Shown: positions 17,520 through 27,190, numbered from the stretch's first letter. The stretch: DNA of 64,000 nucleotides from Rhodospirillales bacterium (GCA_014859895.1 JACZKS010000077.1:1-64000), one strand, 5' to 3'. Translations and numbers: made by a program. The notes: a model not told the origin generated them from the letters alone.

Positions 17520-17826
17520 GAAGCGGCTCCGGTGGTTTGTTGCGTGCGGCGGATATTAGAACCCCTTGTCCGGCCGCGAAAGCCCGCAGCGGCGGGCCGG
17601 CGCCGCCTTGTGAAAAGGCGCCTCGCGGTTGCCATGGGCCGGAACTCTTCGCGGTCTGCGGGAGACGGACCGAACAATTCTTCTTCTTTTATTGATTCTA
17701 AGCATAATTTTCTTTTTCCCTCGGCGGCCCGCTCGTTAGAATGAGTCCACGTTGGAACCGTTGGGTTCCGCCGCCGGTTCGGTTCCGAGGCGAGGCGAGG
17801 CGTCATAGGACAATGGTCTGGGTGGG
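17520..17826. other. 307-bp divergent intergenic region, azlC and cytochrome operon
   Basis: No gene is seen. The middle (about 17680-17725) is strikingly T-rich compared with its surroundings and likely holds the promoter of the cytochrome operon. A half-site TTGAT at 17693-17697 is present, but the matching second half of an FNR box (ATCAA) is not. Confidence 0.4.
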
Positions 17827-18792
17827 ATGCAAACGTCCTTTCGTCTACTGGCGGCTGTGGGATTGATGGTTCTGATCGGCGGCGGATCGGCCGCCGCGCA
17901 GACTGCCACGAAGGTCGAGCCGGCCGAGATCGAACGCATCCGCCGCGCCAACGCCCAGTGCCTGGACTGTCATTCGGAGGCTGGGCTGAATGCGATCACG
18001 CGGCCCGACGTCAACAAGGCGGACCTGGCGGGGCGTCTGGTCGACCCGGAAGCCTTCCTCAAGTCCAACCACGCCAACGTCGAGTGCGTGGCCTGCCACG
18101 TCACGGGCTTCAAAGAATTTCCTCACGCCGAGGCCGCCAAGCAGCAGATCAACAATTGCGACGAATGCCACACCCGCCAGTTCCTGCGCATCGAGGACCA
18201 GTTCCTGAAAAGCGTGCATGCGAAGAAGGCCGAGGAGCAGCCGGGGTCGTTCACCTGCATCACCTGCCACGATCCGCACGTCTTCCTCAAGGCGTCGCAT
18301 TTCAGCACCACCCGCCAGGCGGTGCGCCAGGACAATGCCATGTGCCTGCAATGCCACGCCTCGGACGAACGCTTCGCACAATTGAGCAAGGCCCCCCTGC
18401 CCGACCTGCAAAAGATCCACGCCTGGCTGCCCAACACGCCGCTTCACTGGGCGGCTGTGCGCTGCGTCGAATGCCACACGCCGGTGCCGCAGAGCATCCT
18501 GTCGCACGAGATACTCCCCGCGGAGCGGGCCGAGAAAAACTGTGTCGCCTGCCATTCGGTGAACTCGACGCTGCGCGTGCGGCTTTACCGGCATCTGGTC
18601 GAGGAAGAGCGCGAGACGGTGGGCTTCATCAACAGCGTGATCCTGAACGAGGCCTATGTCATCGGCGCCACCCGCAACCGCTACCTCGACATGGCCTTCG
18701 GCCTGGTCGCGGCGGTGGTGGTGGGCGGCATCGCGCTCCACGGCCTGGCCCGCTTCGTGGCCGGCCTTAAGCGGAGGCGCCGCGATGGCTAG
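17827..18792 (+). CDS. Seven-haem c-type cytochrome, membrane-anchored
   Basis: A 321-residue exported cytochrome with a signal peptide (cleavage likely after SAAAQ, about residue 25). It has seven CXXCH motifs with first Cys at 45, 87, 111, 144, 173, 213 and 239, and one C-terminal membrane helix (about 293-313) followed by KRRRR. The haem domain faces the periplasm. Extra His residues between the motifs (for example HAKK, HFSTT, HEIL) could serve as distal ligands. The start overlaps nothing; the next gene begins 8 bp before its stop. With the cytochrome b and the EB_dh protein it forms a quinol-to-periplasm electron-transfer chain. The terminal acceptor or donor is unknown. Confidence 0.88.
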   Translation: MQTSFRLLAAVGLMVLIGGGSAAAQTATKVEPAEIERIRRANAQCLDCHSEAGLNAITRPDVNKADLAGRLVDPEAFLKSNHANVECVACHVTGFKEFPHAEAAKQQINNCDECHTRQFLRIEDQFLKSVHAKKAEEQPGSFTCITCHDPHVFLKASHFSTTRQAVRQDNAMCLQCHASDERFAQLSKAPLPDLQKIHAWLPNTPLHWAAVRCVECHTPVPQSILSHEILPAERAEKNCVACHSVNSTLRVRLYRHLVEEERETVGFINSVILNEAYVIGATRNRYLDMAFGLVAAVVVGGIALHGLARFVAGLKRRRRDG

Positions 18793-19477
18793 CCGCGTCT
18801 ATATCATTCCGCTGTGGCTCCGCCTCTGGCACTGGACGAACGCCGCCCTGATGATCCTGCTGATGGCGTCGGGTTTCAGCCTGCACTTTTCCGATCCGGA
18901 CTTGCCGCTGATCCGCTTCGACATCGCCCGCACGATCCACAACGTCTCGGGCATCGCGCTGACCGTCCTCTATATGGCGTACCTGGTGTGGAACACGGTG
19001 TCCGGGAATTGGCGGCAGTACGTGCCGGCGGCCAGCGAGTTGATTTCCGGGCTCAACGCCCAGAACGCGTATGTCGCTTCCGGCATCTTCAAGGGCGCGC
19101 CGCCGCCGACGGTGCCGACGCCCGAAAAGAAGTTCAACGTGCTGCAACAGGCCACTTACCTGCTGGTCATGTATGTCGCCATGCCGTTTTTGATCGTTAC
19201 CGGGATCGCCTTCTTCTTTCCCGAATTGGCGCCGGAGCAGCTGTTCGGCATGGACGGCCTGCTGCCGCTGGCGGTCGCCCATTACGTCATCGGCTTCCTG
19301 CTCACCCTTTTCCTGCTGGGCCACATCTACATGGGCACCATGGGAACCACCGCCCTGGCCGGTTTCAAGATGATGATCACCGGCTGGCACGACGAACACC
19401 CCGGCCATGCCGGGCAACCGCCCGATCGAACGGGCGCTTCCCCGACCTCGCCCACAGAGGGCGGAAAACGGGCTTAA
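18785..19477 (+). CDS. Cytochrome b561-type membrane subunit
   Basis: A 230-residue protein with four to five membrane helices. Candidate haem-b ligands are His in RLWHWTNA (helix 1), TIHNVSG (helix 2), AHYVIGF and GHIYMG (late helices). This matches the cytochrome b/b6-type subunit of formate dehydrogenase, hydrogenase or thiosulfate-reductase complexes. The ATG lies 8 bp inside the end of the seven-haem cytochrome gene, so the two are coupled. It should exchange electrons between the quinone pool and the periplasmic multihaem partner. The C-terminal 25 residues are a soluble, Pro/Gly-rich tail. Confidence 0.85.
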   Translation: MASRVYIIPLWLRLWHWTNAALMILLMASGFSLHFSDPDLPLIRFDIARTIHNVSGIALTVLYMAYLVWNTVSGNWRQYVPAASELISGLNAQNAYVASGIFKGAPPPTVPTPEKKFNVLQQATYLLVMYVAMPFLIVTGIAFFFPELAPEQLFGMDGLLPLAVAHYVIGFLLTLFLLGHIYMGTMGTTALAGFKMMITGWHDEHPGHAGQPPDRTGASPTSPTEGGKRA

Positions 19478-19510
19478 CTCGAGGCATCACCCCTTGCTGA
19501 GGAGACAGGT

Positions 19511-20557
19511 ATGACACGCTTTCTGAAACCGGCCGGCACCGCCCTGGTCCTGGGAGGCGCGCTGGCGCTGGTCGTTTCGACTGCCCAGGCGGACGAGTTC
19601 ACGGTGACGGCCGTCAAGGGCTCTGCCGCGCCGACGCTCGACGGCGATGCCGGCGACGCCGTCTGGGGCCAGGCGACCGCCACCTCCATCAAGGCGGTCA
19701 AGGGCGTCAACTTCGGCGGCTCCGGCGAAACCACCGGCTCGATCAAAGCCGCCTACGTGGGGGATATGCTGTATGTCCTCCTGCAATGGGACGACCCCAC
19801 CCTCAGCTATCAGCGCGCGCCCTACAAAAAGCAGGCCGACGGGTCCTGGGCCAAACTGAAGGACCCCGACGACAAGGGCGGCGACGACAATAAGTATTAT
19901 GAGGACAAGGCGGCGCTGATTTGGAACATCAACGAATCCATCTTCGGGTTCGAGCGCCGGGGCTGCCAGCTCGCCTGCCACGCCGGCGAACCGGGCAAGC
20001 CCTACGGCAACAAGTACACCGCCGAGGAAGGTGAGTTGGGCGACATCTGGCACCTCAAGAACGTGCGCAGCGGCCCGGTCGGCCAAGTCGACGATCAGTA
20101 CCTGGACCACACCAAATACGACAAGGAAAAAGCCCCCGGAGCGGGCCGCAAGAGCGATCCGAATACGGGCGGCGGCTATAAGGACATCGCGCTCAAGGAC
20201 GGCAAACCCGAGTTCATGAGCAAGGACGCCAAGCCGGCCAACGCCGGCGGCACCTATTGGGTGGTGAAGGGCGACGAGGCGCCGTTCGACGACAGCAAGT
20301 TCAAGGCCGGCGACGAGGTGGCCTCGATCCTAATCGCGCCGTACGAGGGCGACCGCGGCGACATCAAGGTCAGCCAGAAGTGGGCCGACGGCAAGTGGAC
20401 AGTGGAGATGTCGCGCAAGCTCGCCACCGGCAGCAAGTTCGACGTCCAATTCAGCGACATGGCCAAAGAGTACACCTTCGGCGTCGCCTTCTTCGACAAC
20501 GCCCAGGTGCGTCACGCCTATCAGGAAAAGCCGCTGAAGCTGGCCTTCCAGAAATAG
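19511..20557 (+). CDS. Ethylbenzene-dehydrogenase-related (EB_dh) haem-binding protein
   Basis: A 348-residue exported protein. The signal peptide ends near VVSTAQA (residue 27). The rest is a beta-rich fold of the cytochrome-b-binding DMSO-reductase gamma-subunit type (AAYVGDMLYVLLQWDDPT, KAALIWNIN, the C-terminal WTVEMSRKL and YTFGVAFFDN). It also carries CQLACH (C152, C156, H157), a CX3CH variant of the c-haem motif. GAGGAGACAGGT is a strong ribosome binding site. It ends the operon with the seven-haem cytochrome and cytochrome b, and probably serves as the periplasmic electron donor or acceptor subunit. No molybdoenzyme catalytic subunit is encoded in this window. Confidence 0.82.
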   Translation: MTRFLKPAGTALVLGGALALVVSTAQADEFTVTAVKGSAAPTLDGDAGDAVWGQATATSIKAVKGVNFGGSGETTGSIKAAYVGDMLYVLLQWDDPTLSYQRAPYKKQADGSWAKLKDPDDKGGDDNKYYEDKAALIWNINESIFGFERRGCQLACHAGEPGKPYGNKYTAEEGELGDIWHLKNVRSGPVGQVDDQYLDHTKYDKEKAPGAGRKSDPNTGGGYKDIALKDGKPEFMSKDAKPANAGGTYWVVKGDEAPFDDSKFKAGDEVASILIAPYEGDRGDIKVSQKWADGKWTVEMSRKLATGSKFDVQFSDMAKEYTFGVAFFDNAQVRHAYQEKPLKLAFQK

Positions 20558-20587
20558 CGCTACGTCGAAGTGGCGGCCTTATGAATC

Positions 20588-20610
20588 GGGGGCGGCCAAC
20601 GGCCGCCCCC
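20588..20610. terminator. Bidirectional stem-loop between EB_dh gene and mcp
   Basis: A perfect 10-bp inverted repeat GGGGGCGGCC-AAC-GGCCGCCCCC lies in the 75-bp gap between two convergent genes. It is flanked by short A/T-rich sequence, so it can end transcription from both sides. Confidence 0.65.
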
Positions 20611-20632
20611 TAACCCTAAAATAGGCGTAACG

Positions 20633-22321
20633 TCAGGCGGCGCGGACGCCGGCCAGGAACTTGTCGACCTCGGCGCGCAACGTTTCGGACTGCTGCGACA
20701 GTTCGCTGGCCGCCTTGTTGATCTGCCCGGCGGCGGTGCCGGTTTCGTTGGCGGCCTGGCTGACGCCGCCAATGTTGGCGGACACCTCCTGGGTACCGGC
20801 CGCCGCCTGTTCGACATTGCGGGCGATCTCCTGGGTCGCCGCGCCCTGTTCCTCAACCGCCGAGGCCACCCCCGAGTTGACTTCGTTGATCTTGGAGATG
20901 GTCTTGGTGATCGAGTCGATGGCCGACACCGCTTCCTGAGTGGCCGCCTGGATGCCGGCGATCTGGGCGCCGATCTCGTCGGTCGCCTTGGCCGTCTGGT
21001 TGGCCAGGTTCTTCACTTCACTGGCAACGACCGCGAAGCCCTTGCCGGCGTCCCCGGCCCGGGCCGCCTCGATGGTGGCGTTGAGCGCCAGCAGGTTGGT
21101 CTGCTCGGCGATGTCGGTGATCAGCGCCACCACCTCGCCGATCTTGTTGGCAGCCTGGGCCAGGCCCTGCACCTTGACGTTGGTCCGCTCGGCTTCGGTT
21201 GCCGCGGCAGACGCGATTTGCGAGGCCTGGGTCACCTGCCGGCTGATCTCGGCAATCGAGCCCGACAGTTCCTCGGCCGCCGAGGCAACGGTCTGGACGT
21301 TGGCCGATGCCTGTTCGGAGGCCGCCGCCACGGCGGAAGCCTGACGGGTCGCTTCCTCGGCCGTGGCGCTCATCGATTCGGAGGAGGACCGCATCTCGGT
21401 CGCCGCCGCCGCCACCGACTTCACCGCCTTCGTCGAGGTGGCGTCGAAGGCCTGGCACAGGTCTTCGATGCGCTTGGCGCGCGCCGCCCTGGATTCCTGC
21501 TCGCGCCGCTGTTCCTCGGCCAGGCGGTCGGCCTCGATCATGCCTTCCTTGAAAACCTGAACCGCAGCGGCCATCTCGCCGACCTCGTCTTTGCGATTCC
21601 GGGCCGGGATGTCGATTGTCCTGTCACCCCGCGCCAGCGCGTCCATGGCGTTCGTCATTTCCTTGACCGGCTTGGAAACGCTGCGGGCGATGGACAGGGC
21701 GACGAAGACGACGATGAGCACCGTCAGCAACGCCATGCCCCCGGTCAGTTGCGCCTTGCCCCAAAAGGTCGTCTCGACGTCCTCGACAAAGACGCCGCTG
21801 CCGATGATCCAGCCCCAGGGCTTGAAGCCGGCGACGTAGGAAACCTTGGGCTTCGGCGAACTGCTGTCGGGCGGCCAATAATAGGTGTAATGGCCGGCGC
21901 CGTCCTTTTTGACGACCTCGATCATGTCGGCAAAAATGAAATTGCCGTGCGCGTCCTTCAGCGTGCGCAGGCTGGTCCCCACCAGCTTGGGCGCCGTCGG
22001 ATGCATCAACATCTTGGCATCCATGTCGTTGACCCAGTAGTACTGCTCGCCGTCGTAGCGCAATGCCTTGAGGGCCGCGAGCGCTCCTTCCTTGGCCTGG
22101 GCTTCCGTCAACTCCCCCCGACCGGCGCGGGCGTGATAATCCTTAACGAAGCTGTGGGCGACCTCGACGATGCGCCTCGTCTCGTCGGCCTTCTGTTCGT
22201 AGAGGGCGTCGCGCAGACCGACGAGACTCACCCCCCCGATGCCCAAGTACATCACCGCAAAAAGCGCAACCAGAACCATCAGCCGAGGGCCGATCTTCCA
22301 GTTGTTCAGATTGGCACTCAT
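20633..22321 (-). CDS. Methyl-accepting chemotaxis protein with single Cache domain
   Basis: A 562-residue chemoreceptor. Helix 1 (about 12-32, [20 protein letters not shown]) is followed by a periplasmic sCache_2 domain (about 40-185; [18 protein letters not shown] and [14 protein letters not shown]). Then come helix 2 (about 195-215), a HAMP domain (to about 270) and the signalling hairpin with the conserved tip [25 protein letters not shown] precedes the ATG; an upstream in-frame extension to 22438 is rejected. sCache_2 receptors commonly bind small organic acids. No CheB/CheR-docking pentapeptide is seen at the C-terminus. Confidence 0.92.
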   Translation of the reverse strand: MSANLNNWKIGPRLMVLVALFAVMYLGIGGVSLVGLRDALYEQKADETRRIVEVAHSFVKDYHARAGRGELTEAQAKEGALAALKALRYDGEQYYWVNDMDAKMLMHPTAPKLVGTSLRTLKDAHGNFIFADMIEVVKKDGAGHYTYYWPPDSSSPKPKVSYVAGFKPWGWIIGSGVFVEDVETTFWGKAQLTGGMALLTVLIVVFVALSIARSVSKPVKEMTNAMDALARGDRTIDIPARNRKDEVGEMAAAVQVFKEGMIEADRLAEEQRREQESRAARAKRIEDLCQAFDATSTKAVKSVAAAATEMRSSSESMSATAEEATRQASAVAAASEQASANVQTVASAAEELSGSIAEISRQVTQASQIASAAATEAERTNVKVQGLAQAANKIGEVVALITDIAEQTNLLALNATIEAARAGDAGKGFAVVASEVKNLANQTAKATDEIGAQIAGIQAATQEAVSAIDSITKTISKINEVNSGVASAVEEQGAATQEIARNVEQAAAGTQEVSANIGGVSQAANETGTAAGQINKAASELSQQSETLRAEVDKFLAGVRAA

Positions 22322-22863
22322 TCCTCGTTTCCCCTTTTGTTTTCTTATTCTATTCGCCGCGCCATCCCCGAGCGCTTCCGCTATGCATTCGGCAACCGAA
22401 AGCCCGGAGAGCCCCAATCGAAGGATTGAAACATCCACCCTTTACGCCGCGATGTCAGGGCGCGAGCTTTTTCGTTTCGTTGCGCGCCCAGCCGTTACGA
22501 ACTCGAATGGCAATAAACGTCCTTCAAAGCCATTCAAATACAAACTATATCGCCCGCAGTTCGGTCGGATTCCCCATTCCCCTTGTGACAAGGTACATTT
22601 ATTTTAGACAAATTTGTCGCAAAATATGACATGGCTCGCATTTTAGCGAAGGTTGGAAGAGGAACGGTGCGCCAGATTTCGCGCTGTTTCAGTTCTCACA
22701 GTGATCGTCCCCCAGAAACTTGTCGACCGCGCGCGCCAAGCATCTCGGACTGCTGTTCGTTACATGTTTATTTGTTTCAACTTGCAATCCGTCATGGCGA
22801 CGAGACCACCCACCGAAGGCTTGATGGCCGCGTGCCATTAACGTGGTGGGGGGGAGGGGCAGA
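22322..22863. other. 542-bp intergenic region upstream of mcp
   Basis: No intact gene is visible. The part near 22322-22640 is A/T-richer and likely contains the mcp promoter. A short stretch at 22711-22758 matches the 3' end of the neighbouring mcp gene and is listed separately. Confidence 0.5.
22711..22758 (-). pseudogene. Remnant of an mcp 3' end
   Basis: About 48 bp resemble the last codons of the chemoreceptor gene at 20649-20695. Read on the minus strand it gives NEQQSEMLGAR and, after a one-base shift, VDKFLG; the intact gene has LSQQSETL...EVDKFL. The shared blocks include ACTTGTCGACC and CTCGGACTGCTG (TTCGGACTGCTG in the intact gene). It appears to be the worn end of a former second chemoreceptor gene. 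Confidence 0.5.
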
Positions 22864-24156
22864 CTACCCCCTGAGGTCGACCACCCGCTTGGCCTTGCCC
22901 TCGGCGCGGGGCACCTCGGCCTCAGGCACCAGTTCGACCGTCGGCGTCACCAGGATCTCGTCGTGTAAGCTAGCGGTGATCTTCCGACGCAGAGCCTCGA
23001 GCGCGCCGGCACTGCCCTCGATCACCTCGGCCGCCACCGCGGCGCGCACCCGGATGCGCTCGACGACACCTTCGCGTTCCAGCACGATCTGATAGTTCTT
23101 GCCGATCTCGGCGAAGGTCATCAACACCTTCTCGATCTGCATGGGATAAATGTTGACCCCCTTGAGGATCAGCATGTCGTCGGCCCGCCCGGTGATGCGG
23201 TCAATGCGCCGGTGGGCTCGGCCGCAGGCGCACGGGCCGGGCAGGATGCGCGTGAGGTCGCGGGTGCGATAGCGCAGGATCGGCATGCCCTCGCGCATCA
23301 GCGTGGTCATCACCAGTTCGCCGATCTCGCCGTCGGGTACGGGTTCGCCGCTCTCCGGGTCGATGACCTCGAACAGGAAGGCATCCTCCCACACATGCAT
23401 GCCGGCCTGTTCGGCGCACTCGAAAGCAACGCCGGGACCGTTCATCTCGGACAAACCATAGGAATTGTAGGCCTTGACCCCGAGGCCGGCCTCGATGCGC
23501 CGGCGCACCTCCTCGCTGTGCGGCTCGGCGCCGATCAGCGCGATGCGCAGGCCGAGGTCCTCGGGTTCGATCCCCTCGTGCTCCAGGGCTTCGGCAAGAT
23601 AAAGGGCATAGGACGGGATGATGTGCAAGCCGGTGACGCCAAAGTCGCGGATCAGCTGGATCTGGCGATGGGTGTTGCCGGCCCCTGCCGGAATGGTGCA
23701 ACACCCCAGGCGCTCGGCGCCGGCGTGGATGCCGAGCCCCCCGGTGAAGAGGCCGTAGCCCGAGGCGTTCTGGAAGACGTCGTCCGCCCGCAAGCCGACC
23801 ATGTGCATGCAGCGGGCCATAAGATCGGCCCACACGGCGATGTCATTGCGAGTGTGGAAAATGGCGATGGCGGTGCCGGTGGTGCCGCTCGAGGTGTGGA
23901 CCCGCACCATCTCGCTCATCGGCCGAGCCAGCATGCGGGACGGATAGGCGGCCCGCAGGTCTTCCTTGGTGGTGAAGGGCAGACGCCGGAAATCATCGAG
24001 GGAGCGCAGGTTGGCTCCCGAAAGGTTCGCCGCCGCCAGCCGCTCGGCGTAAAGGGGAACGGCGGCCACGCGGCCCAGGGTGTCGCGCAGACGTTCAAGC
24101 TGCAAGGCCTCGATGGCAGGGCGATCCAGGGCTTCGGCGGCGTCGAACACGTCCAT
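22864..24156 (-). CDS. Phenylacetate-CoA ligase family protein (PaaK-like)
   Basis: A 430-residue AMP-forming acyl-CoA ligase of the PaaK type. The P-loop-like motif is HTSSGTTGTAIAIF, followed by SYGLSEMNGPGVAFEC, the LRYRTRDL hinge region, CACGRAHRRIDRITGRADDM and the C-terminal KGVNIYPMQIEKVL, all typical of PaaK. It should activate phenylacetate or a related aryl acid with ATP and CoA. None of the other paa genes is nearby, so it may instead serve anaerobic aromatic or indole-acetate-type metabolism. The substrate is inferred from family only. Confidence 0.88.
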   Translation of the reverse strand: MDVFDAAEALDRPAIEALQLERLRDTLGRVAAVPLYAERLAAANLSGANLRSLDDFRRLPFTTKEDLRAAYPSRMLARPMSEMVRVHTSSGTTGTAIAIFHTRNDIAVWADLMARCMHMVGLRADDVFQNASGYGLFTGGLGIHAGAERLGCCTIPAGAGNTHRQIQLIRDFGVTGLHIIPSYALYLAEALEHEGIEPEDLGLRIALIGAEPHSEEVRRRIEAGLGVKAYNSYGLSEMNGPGVAFECAEQAGMHVWEDAFLFEVIDPESGEPVPDGEIGELVMTTLMREGMPILRYRTRDLTRILPGPCACGRAHRRIDRITGRADDMLILKGVNIYPMQIEKVLMTFAEIGKNYQIVLEREGVVERIRVRAAVAAEVIEGSAGALEALRRKITASLHDEILVTPTVELVPEAEVPRAEGKAKRVVDLRG

Positions 24157-24362
24157 TCCAGTCTCCCGACACGGCGTTCGTCTTTATTCTTGGCCGCCAC
24201 CGACCGAACGGCCACGCGCAACCGTTGGCGCTGATAGCACAAGGCGCGGCCCGACTTCCAGTCCGGCATGATGCGGCGCGGTTACACTACCTCTATTACG
24301 ATTGCCTATTTCATCGATTCCCGCAAAAATAGGAGTGCGGATTCGGCATTTCGGCACAAGCC

Positions 24363-24671
24363 ATGGAAAATTCCACTCCCAATCTGCTCACCCTGGAACG
24401 ACACCTCAATTTCAGCGAGGCCCTGGTCGTCCATTCTTTCCTGTTGGCGCACGGCATCCCAGCCGTGCTGGCCGACGAATATTTTCTGCGCGTCCATTGG
24501 CTGCGCCTGTTCGCCTTGGGGGGCGCCAGCATCCAGGTCCCCAGCTCGGCGGCCGACGATGCCCGGACCCTTCTGCAAAGCGTGCGTTCGGAATATGACG
24601 GCCCGCAGCCCGGCGAATATCGGAGCCGCAAAAAGACCCTCGCGCTGCTACTTCTCGCCTTGAGCGGCTAG
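24363..24671 (+). CDS. DUF2007-domain protein
   Basis: A 102-residue protein with the DUF2007 pattern: an N-terminal strand and helix ([20 protein letters not shown]), [13 protein letters not shown], and [23 protein letters not shown]2007 is related in fold to PII/ACT-like regulatory modules and is annotated only as a putative signal-transducing protein. The C-terminus ([10 protein letters not shown]) is hydrophobic. Its stop overlaps the stop of convergent mnmA by 4 bp. Confidence 0.75.
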   Translation: MENSTPNLLTLERHLNFSEALVVHSFLLAHGIPAVLADEYFLRVHWLRLFALGGASIQVPSSAADDARTLLQSVRSEYDGPQPGEYRSRKKTLALLLLALSG

Positions 24672-25780
24672 GCCACCGGCCGGACGATCCAGCCGCCGCC
24701 CAGCATGCGCTCGCCGTCGTAGAAGACGCAGGCCTGGCCGGGGGCGACGCCGGCCTGGGGAGTGTTTAGCACCACCTCGGCCATGCCATCGCCGCGACCC
24801 GACACTGTGGCCGCGGTAAGGGGCTGGGTGGAGCGCAGCTTGACCGCGACCTTGATCCCTGTTTGCGGCGGTCCGTCGCCGTCGCCCAGCCAGTTGACGT
24901 CGCGCACGGCAAGCTTCCCAGTCAGCAGCGCTTCGGCCGGACCGACCACGACGCGGCGGGCCGCCGGCTCCAGGCGGACCACATAGAGCGGCTCACCGCC
25001 GCCGATGCCAAGACCGCGACGCTGGCCGACAGTGTAGTAAATGATGCCATCATGGCGGGCCAGCGTGTTGCCGGCGAGATCGACGATATCGCCCGGCTCG
25101 GTGGCCCCCGGCCGCAGCTTCTCGACGACATCAGCATAACTGCCGGTGGGCACGAAGCAGATGTCCTGGCTGTCGGGCTTGGCAGCCACCGGCAGGCCGA
25201 GGCGTCGGGCATGCTCACGGGTCGACGCCTTGTCCATGGCCCCCAAGGGGAAGCGCAGGAAGGAAAGCTGATCGCGAGTGGTGGCGAACAGGAAATAGCT
25301 CTGGTCGCGGCCGTGATCGGCGCCGCGCAAAAGCTCGGGTCCGGCGGTGCCCTGTCGCCAGCGCACGTAATGACCGGTGACCAGGGCGTCGGCGTCGAGG
25401 TCGCGAGCCGCGCCCAGAAGGTCGCGGAACTTGACGGTCTGGTTGCAGCGCACGCAGGGAATGGGCGTTTCGCCGCGCAGATAGGTGTCGGCGAAATCAT
25501 CGATCACGGAAGTTTTGAAGCGGTCCTCGAAGTTGACCACGTAGTGCGGGATGCCGATGGCATCGGCGACCTTCCGGGCGTCGTGAATATCCTTGCCGGC
25601 ACAGCAGGTGCCCGGCCGCCCCGTCGCCTCGCCGTGATCGTAAAGCTGCATGGTGATGCCGACGACGACATAGCCGTCTTCGGCCAGCAGGGCGGCGGTC
25701 ACCGAGCTGTCGACGCCGCCCGACATGGCGACGACGACACGGGTTTCGCGGGGAGGCTTATCGATTCCCAGGCTGTTCAT
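24668..25780 (-). CDS. mnmA: tRNA 2-thiouridine(34) synthase MnmA
   Basis: A 370-residue tRNA thiolase. It has the ATP-pyrophosphatase loop [33 protein letters not shown], the catalytic Cys in [20 protein letters not shown], and the second catalytic Cys in SQDICFVP, then the central and C-terminal tRNA-binding domains. It places sulfur on U34 of tRNA-Lys, -Glu and -Gln using ATP and a sulfur relay. It lies 31 bp downstream of tenA and probably ends the DUF599-tenA-mnmA operon. Confidence 0.95.
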   Translation of the reverse strand: MNSLGIDKPPRETRVVVAMSGGVDSSVTAALLAEDGYVVVGITMQLYDHGEATGRPGTCCAGKDIHDARKVADAIGIPHYVVNFEDRFKTSVIDDFADTYLRGETPIPCVRCNQTVKFRDLLGAARDLDADALVTGHYVRWRQGTAGPELLRGADHGRDQSYFLFATTRDQLSFLRFPLGAMDKASTREHARRLGLPVAAKPDSQDICFVPTGSYADVVEKLRPGATEPGDIVDLAGNTLARHDGIIYYTVGQRRGLGIGGGEPLYVVRLEPAARRVVVGPAEALLTGKLAVRDVNWLGDGDGPPQTGIKVAVKLRSTQPLTAATVSGRGDGMAEVVLNTPQAGVAPGQACVFYDGERMLGGGWIVRPVA

Positions 25781-25811
25781 GCGCCTTCATATGGCCCCTG
25801 GCGACCCCAAG

Positions 25812-26474
25812 TCAAACCGCCAGCCCCATGTCCCAGAAGGCGGCCTCCAGGCGGGTCGCCTGCCGGAAGGTGGCGACGAGGCCATCCAGGCGGCCGGGGC
25901 CGCCGCGCCTGGCCATCAGGGTGTCGAGGTAGGCAACCTCGGTCTCGGCGACAGCACCGTAATCGGCGGAAGCGTACATCTCCACCCAGGCGCGGTAAGG
26001 GTTGGCGGCCAACCCGCCTCCGTGGCGGGCGGCCAGCGCCCGGCCGATCTCGGCATAGCCAATGATGCAAGGCGCAAGGGCCACGTGCAGGTCCAAAAGA
26101 TCGCCCGCCAGGCCGCGCTCCAGCACGAAGCGGGTATAGGCGATGGTGGCGTCCGCCTCGGGCAGAGCCGCCATCTCGGCCTCGGCAAGACCCCAGCCGG
26201 CCGAGAAGGAGACGTGCAGGCCCATCTCGACGTTGATCATGGCATCCAGGCCGAGCGCCGCCTGACGGATATCCTCGATGGTCTCGCCCTTGAAGGCCGC
26301 CAGTCCGTAAGCGCGGGCGAAATGGATGAGGAACAGGTAGTCCTGCCCCAGGTAGCGGCGGAACGCCGCTTCCGACAGCGTGCCCTCGCCCAGCGCCCGC
26401 ACGAACGGATGGTCGACGTAGGCCGCCCATTCGGCGGCGCAGGCGCCCTTGAGGCTTTCGAAGAGAGGGGTCAT
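25812..26474 (-). CDS. tenA: TenA-family thiaminase II / aminopyrimidine aminohydrolase
   Basis: A 220-residue TenA protein. Visible features are Asp in RYLGQDYLFLIHFARAYG, the catalytic Cys in LAPCIIGYAEIG, YRAWVEMYASADY, and the late Glu in RLEAAFWDMG. TenA hydrolyses thiamine breakdown products such as aminopyrimidines, returning HMP to thiamine synthesis. The ATG at 26474 overlaps the DUF599 stop as ATGA. An in-frame extension upstream is the DUF599 gene in another frame and is rejected. Confidence 0.92.
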   Translation of the reverse strand: MTPLFESLKGACAAEWAAYVDHPFVRALGEGTLSEAAFRRYLGQDYLFLIHFARAYGLAAFKGETIEDIRQAALGLDAMINVEMGLHVSFSAGWGLAEAEMAALPEADATIAYTRFVLERGLAGDLLDLHVALAPCIIGYAEIGRALAARHGGGLAANPYRAWVEMYASADYGAVAETEVAYLDTLMARRGGPGRLDGLVATFRQATRLEAAFWDMGLAV

Positions 26475-27190
26475 TTCGGCGCCTGCTTGCCGCCGAAGGG
26501 ATCGCCCTCCTCCGCGGTCAGGGTCTTGAGCGTGTGCGAACGGAACTCGCGGCGATAGAGCACCAGCACGATCCAGATGGAAGACAGCCCCAGTACCCAA
26601 GGATGGATGAACCAACCCAGCGCCGCCAGCCCGAAGTAGTAGGCGCGCACCCCGCGGTTGAAGGAATCGACGGCCAGCGAGATCACCCGGCTGGCCCGCT
26701 TCGGGAACGTCTCCCAGTCGGGCGAATCCGGCTCGTTGTGCAGCGGCGCCGTGCCGAGCAGTTGGAGCGAGTAATTGAACTGGCGCAGCGACCACATGAA
26801 CTTGAAGAAGGCGTAGGTGAAGATGAGGATCATCACCAGCATCTTGATTTCCCACATCTCACGCGACGCCTGCACGGCGAAAGCCAGCCCGGATACCAAT
26901 TCGCGGGCCCGGTCGAGCGCCCCCATGATGGCGACCAGGCCGGCCATGATGAAGACCGTGGTGGTGACCAGCAGCATGACGCTGCGATTGGCCACGCCCA
27001 GGATATTGACGTCGCCGATGCGCACGTCGCGCTTCAGCATGCGCCGCATCCACAGCAGGCGCAGGTCGTGCATGGCGACCATGATGCTGCGCGAATCGCG
27101 GCGCGCGTAATCGGCAAACCACGTATAGCCAACCCAGCAGATGAGGAAGCAGACGAAGGCGTAAAGGTCGCTGAGGTTGGTCCTGAACAT
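26471..27190 (-). CDS. DUF599 membrane protein
   Basis: A 239-residue protein with four membrane helices and the DUF599 signatures: FVCFLICWVGYTWFADY at the N-terminus, the basic loop LRLLWMRRMLKRD, GVANRSVMLL and FNYSLQLLGTAP. The function of DUF599 is not known. It heads a minus-strand operon with tenA and mnmA and is divergent from the ABC uptake operon, 136 bp away. Confidence 0.85.
   Translation of the reverse strand: MFRTNLSDLYAFVCFLICWVGYTWFADYARRDSRSIMVAMHDLRLLWMRRMLKRDVRIGDVNILGVANRSVMLLVTTTVFIMAGLVAIMGALDRARELVSGLAFAVQASREMWEIKMLVMILIFTYAFFKFMWSLRQFNYSLQLLGTAPLHNEPDSPDWETFPKRASRVISLAVDSFNRGVRAYYFGLAALGWFIHPWVLGLSSIWIVLVLYRREFRSHTLKTLTAEEGDPFGGKQAPK

Noticed and set aside
17680..17725. 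FNR box upstream of the cytochrome operon
   Set aside because: Only one half-site (TTGAT) is present; the second half does not match.
24863..26065. 400-codon open frame on the plus strand across mnmA and tenA
   Set aside because: Both genes on the opposite strand have complete catalytic motifs; the plus-strand frame has low-complexity composition and no ribosome binding site.
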